Assembly: GCF_023534745.1 (NCBI RefSeq)
Contig: NZ_JAMHJQ010000012.1
Span: forward strand, 121,639-185,638
DNA: 64,000 nt
Direction of reading: 5' to 3'
DNA from: Streptomyces sp. 35G-GA-8
GTDB taxonomy: Bacteria; Actinomycetota; Actinomycetes; Streptomycetales; Streptomycetaceae
This document shows, piece by piece, positions 52,258-63,055 of this stretch. Position 1 is the stretch's first letter, and the number at the start of each line of letters is the position of its first letter. The notes beneath the pieces were generated by a model that saw only the letters and a list, made by a program, of their open reading frames with translations, was not told where the DNA came from and did no database searches. The translations under genes were made by a program, and so were the position numbers.

Positions 52258-53298
52258 GTGGCGGACAAGGCAACAAGGACGCCCCGCTCGCGCCCGCCTC
52301 GGAAGTGGCCCTCCATGGCAGAGGTCGCGGCCAGGGCAGGCGTGTCCTCACAGACCGTCTCGCGTGTGGCGAACAATCACGACAACGTGGACGAGACGAC
52401 GCGCACGAAGGTTCTGGCCGCGATGCAGGAGCTCGGCTACCGCCCCAACGCGGCGGCACGGGCACTGGTGACGGGCAAGTTCGGGGCGATCGGCGTGGTC
52501 AGCTTCGACGTGGGTGCGCACGGCAACGCCCGTACGCTCGGCGCCATCGCGGACGCGGCGCGCGAGGCGGGCTTCTCCGTCAACTTCATGGGAATCCGGG
52601 CACAGACCGAGGCCGCCGTGCGGCAGGCCTTCCGCCATCTCATGCTGCAGTCCGTCGACGGCATCGTGCTGGTCGAGTCGAAGATGCTCGACACTCCGTC
52701 GCTGCATCTGCCGCCCACGATGCCGGTGGTCGTCGCCGATGGCGACACCGGGCACCAGTACCCGAACGTCGACTTCGACCAGGCCCGCGGCACTCAGAGC
52801 GTGGTCAGCCATCTGCTGGAGCTCGGCCACCGCACCGTCTACCACGTCAGCGGCCCGAGCGACTCCTTCGCCGCCCGCCGGCGCGCCGAAACGTGGGAGC
52901 GTACGCTCATCGCGGCCGGCGCCCCGGTACGTCCCACTCTGCACGGGGACTGGACCGCCGAATCGGGCTACCAGGCCGGCCGGACGCTGGCTCAGATCCC
53001 GGATGCCACGGCGGTCTTCGCGGCGAACGACCAGATGGCGCTCGGGGTACTGCGGGCCATGCACGCGGCGGGGCGGTCGGTACCGGACGAGTTCAGCGTC
53101 GCGGGTTTCGACGATGTACCCGAAGCGCCGTTCTTCGAGCCGCCACTGACCACGGTGCACCAGGACTTCGACGTGGTGGGCCGACACTGCGTGACCCTGT
53201 TGCTGGAACAGATCGAACGCCGCGGGGGCGGCCACCGGCGACTCGCCGTGGAACCCACCCTCGTGGTGCGGGCCAGCACGGCACCACCGCCCGCCTGA
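52258..53298 (+). CDS. LacI-family regulator of the galactan regulon
   Basis: 346 residues from GTG 52258 (GGAAGGA upstream); ATG 52198 is possible. LacI helix-turn-helix SMAEVAARAGVSSQTVSRVA and hinge helix RPNAAARALVTG, then a periplasmic-binding-protein-like sensor domain (GAIGVVSFDVGAHGNARTLG, VAGFDDVPEAPFFEPPLTTV). It lies between the galactanase genes and the sugar transporter, and copies of one palindrome occur before four units of the cluster. It is therefore the likely repressor, released by an imported galacto-oligosaccharide; binding has not been shown. Confidence 0.9.
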   Translation: MADKATRTPRSRPPRKWPSMAEVAARAGVSSQTVSRVANNHDNVDETTRTKVLAAMQELGYRPNAAARALVTGKFGAIGVVSFDVGAHGNARTLGAIADAAREAGFSVNFMGIRAQTEAAVRQAFRHLMLQSVDGIVLVESKMLDTPSLHLPPTMPVVVADGDTGHQYPNVDFDQARGTQSVVSHLLELGHRTVYHVSGPSDSFAARRRAETWERTLIAAGAPVRPTLHGDWTAESGYQAGRTLAQIPDATAVFAANDQMALGVLRAMHAAGRSVPDEFSVAGFDDVPEAPFFEPPLTTVHQDFDVVGRHCVTLLLEQIERRGGGHRRLAVEPTLVVRASTAPPPA

Positions 53299-53701
53299 AC
53301 ACATTCCAGGACCTTGACGGCGCTACGGGTCCACCCGCGCGCACCCGTCGGGCGACCGGCGTCCGCTCCGTTCCACCATCGGGCCTGAGCGTCCTCCCCT
53401 GCCCGCACGCGGAAGATGCCCGGCCATGTGCCAGGGCGTTCACACCGCCGTTCCCGTCTCGCGCTTGCCATGCGCACACGCCTGGGGCCGGCCCGGTCGC
53501 GGTGCCCCTGTTCGACATGCCGGCGCATCTCATCGGTCCGCGGGCCCACTGCCTCGGTGTGTCAGCCCATCCGTACGCGATAGCGCGGGCGACACACCTC
53601 GACGGACCAGCATTTCCCGGTTCAGCACCAAGTCCCGCTTGATCGCTGTGTCCTTGCGCTTGACGCCCATCTGACGGTGGTGCAACCATCATGCCACTCG
53701 A
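53299..53701. other. Intergenic stretch, no gene seen
   Basis: About 400 bases after the regulator gene; open frames lack coding bias and ribosome-binding sites. It ends at the ABC transporter operator. Confidence 0.4.
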
Positions 53702-53715
53702 TGATTACGTAAACA
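53702..53715. promoter_or_regulatory. LacI-type operator 4 (ABC transporter)
   Basis: TGATTACGTAAACA, 13 of 14 bases of the palindrome, 99 bases upstream of the first permease start codon. Confidence 0.75.
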
Positions 53716-53813
53716 TCACTCGTCGGCTCAGCCGTAACCCGGCCTTCCCGTCCAAAGCCTTTGCCTACTCCGCCCCGTTCCCGACCAGTCGGTCACCGAC
53801 GCAAGGAACCACC

Positions 53814-54740
53814 ATGACGCTCCTGACGACTTCCGCGCAGGCGGCCCCACCGCCCCGCCGACGAGCCCGCTTCCGTCGTCGGAAGGAGGCCCTGGTGGGC
53901 TGGGGCTTCATCGGCCCGTTCGTCGCGGTCTTCGGCCTCGTGTTCCTCGCCCCGATCGGCTATGCGCTGTACCTGAGCGTTCTCCGGGACCGGCTCATCG
54001 GGGGCACTTCCTTCGTCGGCCTCGACAACTACGGTGAGGCGCTCACAGATCCCCGGTTCTGGGAGGGGCTGGTCCGCGTGGGCCTCTTCCTCCTGGTCCA
54101 GGTACCGATCATGCTCGGCATCGCACTTCTCGTCGCCCTGGCGATCGACAGCGGCCGGCTCTACGGCACGGCGTTCTTCCGCGTCTCGATCTTCCTCCCG
54201 TACGCCGTTCCCGCCGTTGTGGCCAGCCTGATCTGGGGCTTCATCTACGGCACTCGTTTCGGCCTTGTCGGCAACATCAACGACACCTTCGGAGTGGATC
54301 TACCCGATCCGCTCTCCCCCTCCCTGGCCCTCGCCGCCATCGGCAACATCGTGACCTGGGAGTTCGTCGGGTATAACATGCTGATCTTCTACTCCGCGCT
54401 CAAGGTCGTCCCGCGCTCGCTCTACGAAGCCGCGGCGATCGACGGCGCAAGCGAGTGGCGCGTCGTGGCGTCGATCAAACTGCCGGCCATCCGCGGCGCG
54501 CTCGTCATCGCAACGATCTTCTCGATCATCGGCAGCTTCCAGCTGTTCAACGAGCCGAGCATCCTCCAGAAGCTCGCCCCCAACGCCATCACCAGCGACT
54601 TCACCCCCAACCTCTACACCTACTCGCTGTCCTTCTCGGGCCAGCAGCACAACTACGCGGCGACCGTGGCCATCGTGATGGGCGTGATCACCGCGATCAT
54701 CGCCTACGCGGTCCAACTGCGCGGCATGCGGAAGGGCTGA
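53814..54740 (+). CDS. Sugar ABC transporter permease 1 (MalF-type)
   Basis: 308 residues from ATG 53814 (AAGGA upstream); the longer in-frame start would put the operator inside the gene. Six transmembrane segments, first at GWGFIGPFVAVFGLVFLAPI. EAA loop: EAAAIDGASEWRVVASIKLP. CUT1-family permease. Operon with permease 2 (4 bases apart) and the binding protein. No ATPase gene here, as usual for Streptomyces sugar importers that share MsiK. Confidence 0.93.
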   Translation: MTLLTTSAQAAPPPRRRARFRRRKEALVGWGFIGPFVAVFGLVFLAPIGYALYLSVLRDRLIGGTSFVGLDNYGEALTDPRFWEGLVRVGLFLLVQVPIMLGIALLVALAIDSGRLYGTAFFRVSIFLPYAVPAVVASLIWGFIYGTRFGLVGNINDTFGVDLPDPLSPSLALAAIGNIVTWEFVGYNMLIFYSALKVVPRSLYEAAAIDGASEWRVVASIKLPAIRGALVIATIFSIIGSFQLFNEPSILQKLAPNAITSDFTPNLYTYSLSFSGQQHNYAATVAIVMGVITAIIAYAVQLRGMRKG

Positions 54741-54744
54741 GCCG

Positions 54745-55722
54745 ATGAACATCTCCCCCACCACAACGGCGGCGACCGTAACCGACGAACCCACCGACGA
54801 GCACACCGGCGCCGCCGAGGCAACCACCCCCCGGGCCGCCGCATCCAGACGCCGGAAGCGGCTCCCGCACACCCCGCTCCACCCCCGCCCCAGCGTCCCG
54901 CTGACTCTCGTCACCGGCCTGGTCCTCGCCTACACCCTGCTCCCGCTCGCCTGGCTGGTCATCAACGCCACCAAGAACCAGAACGGACTGCTCAACTCCT
55001 TCGGCCTCTGGTTCGCCGACGACTTCAGCCTCTGGGACAACATCACCCGCACCGTCACCTACGACGACGGGGTCTTCGTACGCTGGCTGCTCAACACCCT
55101 CCTCTACGTCGCCGCCGGAGCGGGCGGTGCCACCGCCCTCGCCGTCCTCGGCGGATACGCCCTCGCCACGTACAACTTTCCCGGCCGCAGAGCCGTGTTC
55201 GCCGTCGTCCTCGGAGCCGTCGCCATCCCAGGCACTGCCCTGGCCGTCCCCACCTTCCTGATGTTCAGCAACATGGGTCTCACCAACACTCCGTGGGCCG
55301 TCATCATCCCGTCTCTGATCTCCCCGTTCGGGCTCTATCTGATGTGGGTGTTCGCCGCCGAGGCGGTCCCCACCGAACTCCTGGAAGCCGCGCGCATCGA
55401 CGGCTCCGGCGAGCTGCGCACCTTCTTCAGGATCGCTCTGCCGCTGCTGATGCCGGGCACCGTCACCGTCCTGCTGTTCTCCATGGTCTCGACCTGGAAC
55501 AACTACTTCCTGCCGCTGATCATGATCAAGGACCCCGACTGGTACCCCCTGCCCCTCGGCCTCAACGCCTGGAACTCCCAGGCCCAGACCGCCGGCGGCG
55601 AGGCCGTCTTCGACCTCATCATCACCGGCTCCCTGCTCACGATCGTCCCGATTGTGGTGATCTTCCTGCTCCTCCAGCGGTTCTGGCAGTCCGGCCTGGC
55701 CGCGGGCAGCGTCAAGGAATAG
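54745..55722 (+). CDS. Sugar ABC transporter permease 2 (MalG-type)
   Basis: 325 residues. A hydrophilic N-terminal tail of about 50 residues, then six transmembrane segments; EAA loop EAARIDGSGELRTFFRIALP. The ending (PLPLGLNAWNSQAQTAGGEA) follows CUT1 permeases of the lacto-N-biose/galactoside type. Pairs with permease 1 in the inner membrane. Confidence 0.93.
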   Translation: MNISPTTTAATVTDEPTDEHTGAAEATTPRAAASRRRKRLPHTPLHPRPSVPLTLVTGLVLAYTLLPLAWLVINATKNQNGLLNSFGLWFADDFSLWDNITRTVTYDDGVFVRWLLNTLLYVAAGAGGATALAVLGGYALATYNFPGRRAVFAVVLGAVAIPGTALAVPTFLMFSNMGLTNTPWAVIIPSLISPFGLYLMWVFAAEAVPTELLEAARIDGSGELRTFFRIALPLLMPGTVTVLLFSMVSTWNNYFLPLIMIKDPDWYPLPLGLNAWNSQAQTAGGEAVFDLIITGSLLTIVPIVVIFLLLQRFWQSGLAAGSVKE

Positions 55723-55784
55723 CCCCGCCCCACCCTCTGCTCGCCTCCCATCCCACCCGCACCACCGATCAGGAGCACAAGTCC

Positions 55785-57107
55785 ATGAGAACGCACACCA
55801 CCCGCAGGCTGTTCGGCGCGCTCGCCGTGGTCTCCGCCCTCGCGCTGAGCGCCACCGCCTGTGGTTCCTCCGAAGGCGGCGGCCCGAAAGACGTCAAGGC
55901 CGCGTTGGAGAAGGGCGGAAAGGTGACGGTGTGGGCCTGGGAACCCACACTCAAGAAGGTGGCGGCGGACTTCGAGAAGAAGTACCCCGGAGTCGACGTC
56001 GAACTGGTCAACGCCGGTACGGGCGACAAGCAGTACACCGCCCTGCAGAACGCGATCGCGGCCGGCTCCGGCGCTCCCGACGTGGCACAGGTCGAGTACT
56101 ACGCCCTCGGCCAGTTCGCGATCGGCGAGTCCGTCGAGGACCTGTCCTCCTACGGCGCCCGGAAGTACGGCACGGACTTCACACCCGGCCCATGGAACGC
56201 GGTCACCGACGACAAGGCCGTCTACGCGCTGCCCATGGACTCCGGTCCGATGGCGTTCTTCTACAACAAGAAGGTCTTCGACAAGCACCGCATCAAGGTG
56301 CCGACCACCTGGGACGAATACGTGGAGGCGGCCCGCACCCTCCACAAGGCCGACCCCAAGATCTTCATCACCAACGACACCGGCGACGCCGGCGCCACCA
56401 CCAGCCTCATCTGGCAAGCCGGCGGCCGTCCTTACAAGACGGACGGCACCAACGTCACGGTGAACTTCGGCGACGAAGGCACCAAGAGGTACACCGCCAC
56501 CTGGCAGAAGCTCCTCGACGAAAAGCTGGTCGCACCGATCAGCTCCTGGAGCGACGCCTGGTACAAGGGTCTGGCCGACGGCTCGATCGCCACGCTCTCC
56601 ATCGGCGCCTGGATGCCCGCCAACCTCACCTCCGGCGTCGCCTCCGCCTCCGGGGACTGGCGGGTCGCGCCACTGCCCCAGTGGACGAAGGGCGACACGG
56701 CAAGCGCGGAGAACGGCGGCAGCGCGCTCGCCGTCCCGAAGGCCGCCAAGAACAAGGAACTCGCCTACGCCTTCACCGAGTTCGCGACCACCGGAGCCGG
56801 CGCGAGCGCCCGCGTCGCCGAAGGCTCCTTCCCGGCCACGCGGGCCGACCTGGAGTCGAAGGCATTCCTCGACGCCCCGTTCCCGTACTTCGGCGGCCAG
56901 AAGGCCAACAAGATCTTCGCCGAATCGGCCCGCAACGTCGCCACCGACTGGTCCTACCTGCCTTACCAGGTATACGCGAACTCGGTGTTCAACGACACCG
57001 TGGGCAAGGCGTACGTCTCTCCCACCACACTCACGAACGGCCTGCGGGCATGGCAGGACTCCAGCATCAAGTACGGCAAGGACCAAGGCTTCACCGTCAA
57101 CAAGTAG
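55785..57107 (+). CDS. Extracellular sugar-binding lipoprotein of the ABC transporter
   Basis: 440 residues from ATG 55785 with AGGAGCACAAGTCC upstream. Lipoprotein signal with Cys26 (ALALSATACGSS). Family 1 solute-binding protein: VTVWAWEPTLKKVAADFEKK, YPGVDVELVNAGTGDKQYTA, LPMDSGPMAFFYNKKVFDKH, GGSALAVPKAAKNKELAYAF. Binds oligosaccharides at the membrane surface and hands them to the two permeases. From context the ligand is a galacto-oligosaccharide, probably beta-1,6- or beta-1,3-galactobiose; not testable from sequence alone. Confidence 0.93.
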   Translation: MRTHTTRRLFGALAVVSALALSATACGSSEGGGPKDVKAALEKGGKVTVWAWEPTLKKVAADFEKKYPGVDVELVNAGTGDKQYTALQNAIAAGSGAPDVAQVEYYALGQFAIGESVEDLSSYGARKYGTDFTPGPWNAVTDDKAVYALPMDSGPMAFFYNKKVFDKHRIKVPTTWDEYVEAARTLHKADPKIFITNDTGDAGATTSLIWQAGGRPYKTDGTNVTVNFGDEGTKRYTATWQKLLDEKLVAPISSWSDAWYKGLADGSIATLSIGAWMPANLTSGVASASGDWRVAPLPQWTKGDTASAENGGSALAVPKAAKNKELAYAFTEFATTGAGASARVAEGSFPATRADLESKAFLDAPFPYFGGQKANKIFAESARNVATDWSYLPYQVYANSVFNDTVGKAYVSPTTLTNGLRAWQDSSIKYGKDQGFTVNK

Positions 57108-57137
57108 ACACACCGTGGCGCCGACCGCCCGGCAGAA

Positions 57138-57157
57138 GCCGCCGCACTCGCGGCGGC
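57138..57157 (+). terminator. Hairpin terminator after the ABC operon
   Basis: GCCGCCGC-ACTC-GCGGCGGC, 8-bp perfect stem, 30 bases past the binding-protein stop. Confidence 0.65.
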
Positions 57158-57491
57158 CGGGGCCACGGTCGTCCCGGATCGGGCCCGGCCTGCGGGACTA
57201 CGCGTCCCGTCCGCCGGCAGCGCTCACGGCGACGACGGACCTTTGCTGAGCGATCTTGACGCCGGACCCGCTACAGTCGGTGGTGCAGTGGACCAGGACA
57301 GCGGTCCTGCGCGGTCTGCTGCGCCACCGATGTGACCAACGGATCTGGAGTCAAGGTGCGGCCCATGGGGGCGCGAGCTATCTGCGTCGAGCTGGAGAAC
57401 TGAGAACCCTCTCAGTCCTGGTTCTCGGCCCGGCTCGGCGTGCGATCTTCCCCCACCACCTTCCGTGACTCTTCCGTGAGGCCATGCCGCC
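57158..57491 (+). promoter_or_regulatory. Long leader of alaS with a nested hairpin
   Basis: No gene in this stretch. At 57395-57426 GAGAAC and TGAGA pair with GTTCTC and TCTCA respectively, giving a bulged hairpin 66 bases before the alaS start. A further possible stem lies at 57289-57318. It could be a regulatory leader, but I find no T-box sequence of the canonical form. Confidence 0.35.
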
Positions 57492-60152
<2,661 letters not shown>

Positions 60153-60214
60153 CGTCAGACGCCTCGGGCCCGCCCAGACCCCCGCTGGGCAGGCCCGCAG
60201 GCTGAAGAAGGACC

Positions 60215-60369
60215 CGCGATCACATTCACCCCCGCGGAACGGACAGCGGCCGACCCGGCAGTTGCCGGACAGCGCGAGCACGACACCTTCAGCGAACTCG
60301 CCCAGAAGCGCGGACGCACGATCGAACAACTGCTGCTCCGCTGCCTTCCTCGCCGACGACGCCCTCTGA
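60215..60369 (+). pseudogene. Small DNA-binding or antitoxin-like gene, start lost and frameshifted
   Basis: After GAAGGACCCGCG the first codon is ATC, not a normal start; then TFTPAERTAADPAVAGQREH, DTFSELAQKRGRTIEQLLL. One base later the frame AAFLADDAL-stop gives the expected ending, stop TGA 60367-60369. About 50 codons; family not recognised, similar in layout to small Streptomyces orphan proteins. Confidence 0.4.
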
Positions 60370-60429
60370 CGGCGCTCGTGTTCTGACCGCATAGGTTCCG
60401 CGGTTTGGTATCTCCGGTTCGGTACCGGC

Positions 60430-60738
60430 TCAAGAGGCGGTCGTTGTTGCCCAGGTTCGGAACAGGGTGAGGGCCTCGGCGAGGTTGCCGGGGCCGCACG
60501 CGGCGTGGAAGGTCTTCTCAGCGGTCCACGCACGAACCCAGTCCCGCGAGCTGCGGTCGACCTCCTGGAGGGTGTACTCGCGTCCTTCCAGGTCCGTTTC
60601 CTCCAGATCGATCTCAACGGTCCAGCCGGGGTTGTCGAGCGTGGCGATCTTCACGCCCCACTCGTGCTCCCAGTCGCCGTCGCACTGCTGCGCGTACCAG
60701 TTCTGCAGCCAGTCGAGAAGGGGCTCCGAATCGCTCAT
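60430..60738 (-). CDS. Imm53-family immunity protein
   Basis: 102 residues from ATG 60738. Reads LLDWLQNWYAQQCDGDWEHE, WGVKIATLDNPGWTVEIDLE, ACGPGNLAEALTLFRTWAT. The QCDGDWEHxxGxxIxTLDNPGW signature is characteristic of Imm53. Family members neutralise polymorphic toxins delivered by contact-dependent or secreted systems. No toxin gene adjoins it, so it may act as an orphan defence against neighbours. Confidence 0.85.
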   Translation of the reverse strand: MSDSEPLLDWLQNWYAQQCDGDWEHEWGVKIATLDNPGWTVEIDLEETDLEGREYTLQEVDRSSRDWVRAWTAEKTFHAACGPGNLAEALTLFRTWATTTAS

Positions 60739-60810
60739 GGCAGAAGATGCTAAGCGAGTCGCGCGCCGGGTTCGGGCGTGACCGGACCGTCCTGCAGAGG
60801 AGAGGTAAGG

Positions 60811-61056
60811 GTGGAACCGGTACGAGTGCGCACACTGACCGATCAGGAGGGGCGACGACTGCAGCAGATAGTGCGCAGAGGCAGCACCAGCTCGGTGCGC
60901 TACCACCACGCGATCACGCTGCTGGCGTCGGCCGGCGGAAACCGAGTGCCCGTCATCGCCCAGCGCGTGGCGGCCGACGAGGGCATCGTGCGTGATCTTG
61001 TCCACCGCTTCAACGAGATCGGCCTGGTCTGCCCAGACCCTAAGACGGTGTCCTAG
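60811..61056 (+). pseudogene. IS630-family transposase, N-terminal remnant
   Basis: From GTG 60811: EPVRVRTLTDQEGRRLQQIV, RRGSTSSVRYHHAITLLASA, AADEGIVRDLVHRFNEIGLV, then PDPKTVS and stop. This is the helix-turn-helix part only; an intact relative would continue with its DDE domain. The same opening occurs in the deleted copy at 18117. Confidence 0.75.
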
Positions 61057-61061
61057 GAGCG

Positions 61062-61215
61062 CGACGTACTACGACTTCGCCGCCTGGCGAAACGACGGAA
61101 CCCACCAGGTCATTCATGAGCTCCTGCGCTGCCAGGTCCGTGAAGGCGCCTGACGATGAGAGGCCCCGACCCTGGTGGTGCTGGATAGCCAGAGTGTCCA
61201 CGCGGCCGTCAGAGC
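61062..61215 (+). pseudogene. IS5-type transposase fragment
   Basis: TYYDFAAWRNDGTHQVIHEL, LRCQVREGA, stop, then TLVVLDSQSVHAAV. Corresponds to the segment before and including the first catalytic Asp of an IS5-type (IS112-like) transposase. Both ends missing. Confidence 0.6.
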
Positions 61216-61269
61216 CCCCGCCGCCCACGACCGGATACGCGGCCTGCTCACCTAGTTCCACCCCAGCCT

Positions 61270-61735
61270 CGAACGCGTCCTGGGCCCCCGCCTGGACCAC
61301 GGTCCTGTGCGTCGGTGCGGTACTGGGGCCCCGGGCACTGACTTTGACCTCCACGGCCGCGGCAGCCGCCGGACCAGGCTCGATACTGGCGTGGCCCGGA
61401 CTCGTCGTGGTGAGCCTGCCGAACGCCTGGGTGTTCGCCGTGCTGGGCGCCCTGCATCCCGATGGCGGCGGGGTGGCGGCCTTCACTCGCGGACCCTTCG
61501 GACCGCGACTCGCCGCGCCGGTGGGCTGCTGGTTCTACTGGGCCGGTCCCCTGGGAGTACTTGCCGCGGCACTCATCGGCAGGGACTACACGGCCGCCGC
61601 CGCGGGGTGGGGCATTCCACCGCGACCGTGGTTGCCCTGCTGGTCCTGGCCACGGCCTACGGCAGCAACCTCGTCGCCCTGCGCCTGTCGGGCCGGATGC
61701 CGGGGCGCGCTGGCAGCACACACCCAACCCGCCGC
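61270..61735 (+). pseudogene. APC-type amino acid permease fragment
   Basis: CVGAVLGPRALTLTSTAAAA, AGPGSILAWPGLVVVSLPNA, GGGVAAFTRGPFGPRLAAPV, FYWAGPLGVLAAALIGRDYT resembles transmembrane helices 1-3 of APC permeases. A frameshift near 61600 moves it to ATVVALLVLATAYGSNLVAL. The second two thirds are absent. Confidence 0.6.
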
Positions 61736-62099
61736 CGTGTCCGCAATGGTGTGCACGGGCGACACGCTGACCCATCTGCCAAGCAAAGGCGAAGTCACAG
61801 CACTGCTGCGCGACGCGGCCCGGTGCCTCGCCACAAACGGCCAACTGGTCCCCAGCTACCGCGACCTGACCCGGCCTCTCACAGGAACCGACCGCGCCCT
61901 TCCCGTATGCGCCACCGACGAGAGGATCATGACCTGCTTCCTTGAGTACGTCGTCGACACTGTCATGGTCCACGACCTGATCCACACGCGCGCCAGCCCC
62001 GCCTGGCTCATCGATCGCTGCCGCGATGTGGGCCTGCACATCCAGCACAGCGCCGACGGGCCACGCGGTCTGCACATCATCACCGCGACCAAGTCTTGA
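61736..62099 (+). pseudogene. Class I methyltransferase C-terminal fragment
   Basis: SAMVCTGDTLTHLPSKGEVT, ALLRDAARCLATNGQLVPSY, DERIMTCFLEYVVDTVMVHD match the second half of SAM-dependent methyltransferases (GDTLTHL motif), and the frame ends normally at TGA 62097-62099. It is joined in frame to the permease debris, giving a chimeric open frame; the SAM-binding first half is lost. Confidence 0.6.
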
Positions 62100-62253
62100 C
62101 CTCGAACAGTGGCGGAAGGACCGCAGTGACCCCTCATCCGGCTACCGCCGCAACCTGGCCGCGGGCTGTCCACTGGTACCGAGCGGAACCGCAGAACCGC
62201 CTTCGTACCGCTTGCGATCCCAGTGCCGAACAACGGCGCCAGGGAGGCCCGCG

Positions 62254-62365
62254 ATGAGCCGCATATCCGTGAACGACGCCACGCTGCACTATGACGACTT
62301 CGGCCCCTCGGACGGCATTCCGGTCGTTCTGATCCACGGGCACCCTTTCAACCGCACGCTGGTGC
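62254..62365 (+). pseudogene. Alpha/beta hydrolase N-terminal fragment
   Basis: SRISVNDATLHYDDFGPSDG-IPVVLIHGHPFNRT is the first strand and oxyanion-hole HGHP of an alpha/beta hydrolase, starting at ATG 62254 with GGGAGG upstream. Similarity ends after about 36 residues; no nucleophile elbow. Confidence 0.6.
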
Positions 62366-62476
62366 GGGTTGGCCTGTGCGCGCCGACGATCCACGCGCGG
62401 TGGCGATGGTGGTTGTCACATTCGCGGGCCCGGCGGTGTCTTCATGCCAAACAGGCAATCGTTCAAGGAGAACACC

Positions 62477-63055
62477 ATGGCGCTACGCGTCCCGAAGGCC
62501 GAGCTCCCCGCCGAGCTGCGCGAAAACCTGATCAAGCAGCTCGGTTCCGTGCCCGAGCCCTACGAGGTGCTGTGGAACAACCCCAAGCTCGCCGAGGCCA
62601 ACCAAGAGTTCTCAGCCAAGGTGGGCACCTGGGACGCGGCCGACGCGAGCCTCAAGACGTTTGCGCACATGGCCGTCGCGGCACAGATCGGCTGCAGTTG
62701 GTGCCTCGACATCAACTACTTCGCGGCACTGAACCAGAACCTGGACCTGGCCAAGGCGAGTCAGGTACCGCGCTGGCGGGAGTCGGAGGTGTTCACGCCG
62801 TTGGAGCGGGAGGTGATGGAGTACGCCGAGGCCATGACGAACACGCCGACGACCGTCACCGATGAGCTGTCGGCGAGTCTGCTCAGCCGACTCGGCCCGG
62901 CGGCGCTGGTCGAGCTCACCGTGTTCATCGGCTTCGCCAACCTGGCGGCCAGGTGCAACACGGCGCATGGGATCACCTCGCAGGGCTACTCCGCTGCCTG
63001 CGAGATCCCGCTGGCCACGCGTCCTGAGACATCCGGCATAGCCTCGACGGCATGA
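62477..63055 (+). CDS. Carboxymuconolactone decarboxylase-family protein
   Basis: 192 residues from ATG 62477 (AAGGAGAACACC upstream). CMD/AhpD-like: GCSWCLDINYFAALNQN carries the CxxC of the alkylhydroperoxidase-type fold, and FANLAARCNTAHGITSQGYS a third Cys and His. Probably a thiol peroxidase or reductase-like antioxidant enzyme. Its stop overlaps the ECF sigma factor start (ATGA); CMD genes are the standard partners and targets of ECF41 sigma factors. Confidence 0.9.
   Translation: MALRVPKAELPAELRENLIKQLGSVPEPYEVLWNNPKLAEANQEFSAKVGTWDAADASLKTFAHMAVAAQIGCSWCLDINYFAALNQNLDLAKASQVPRWRESEVFTPLEREVMEYAEAMTNTPTTVTDELSASLLSRLGPAALVELTVFIGFANLAARCNTAHGITSQGYSAACEIPLATRPETSGIASTA

Noticed and set aside
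53691-53813. Upstream in-frame start for permease 1
   Set aside because: It would put the LacI operator inside the coding region, and the ATG at 53814 has AAGGA at good spacing.
57260-57491. Possible T-box leader before alaS
   Set aside because: The stretch AAGGTGCGGCCC does not match the T-box core (GGTGGxACCGCG), and no convincing specifier loop was found.
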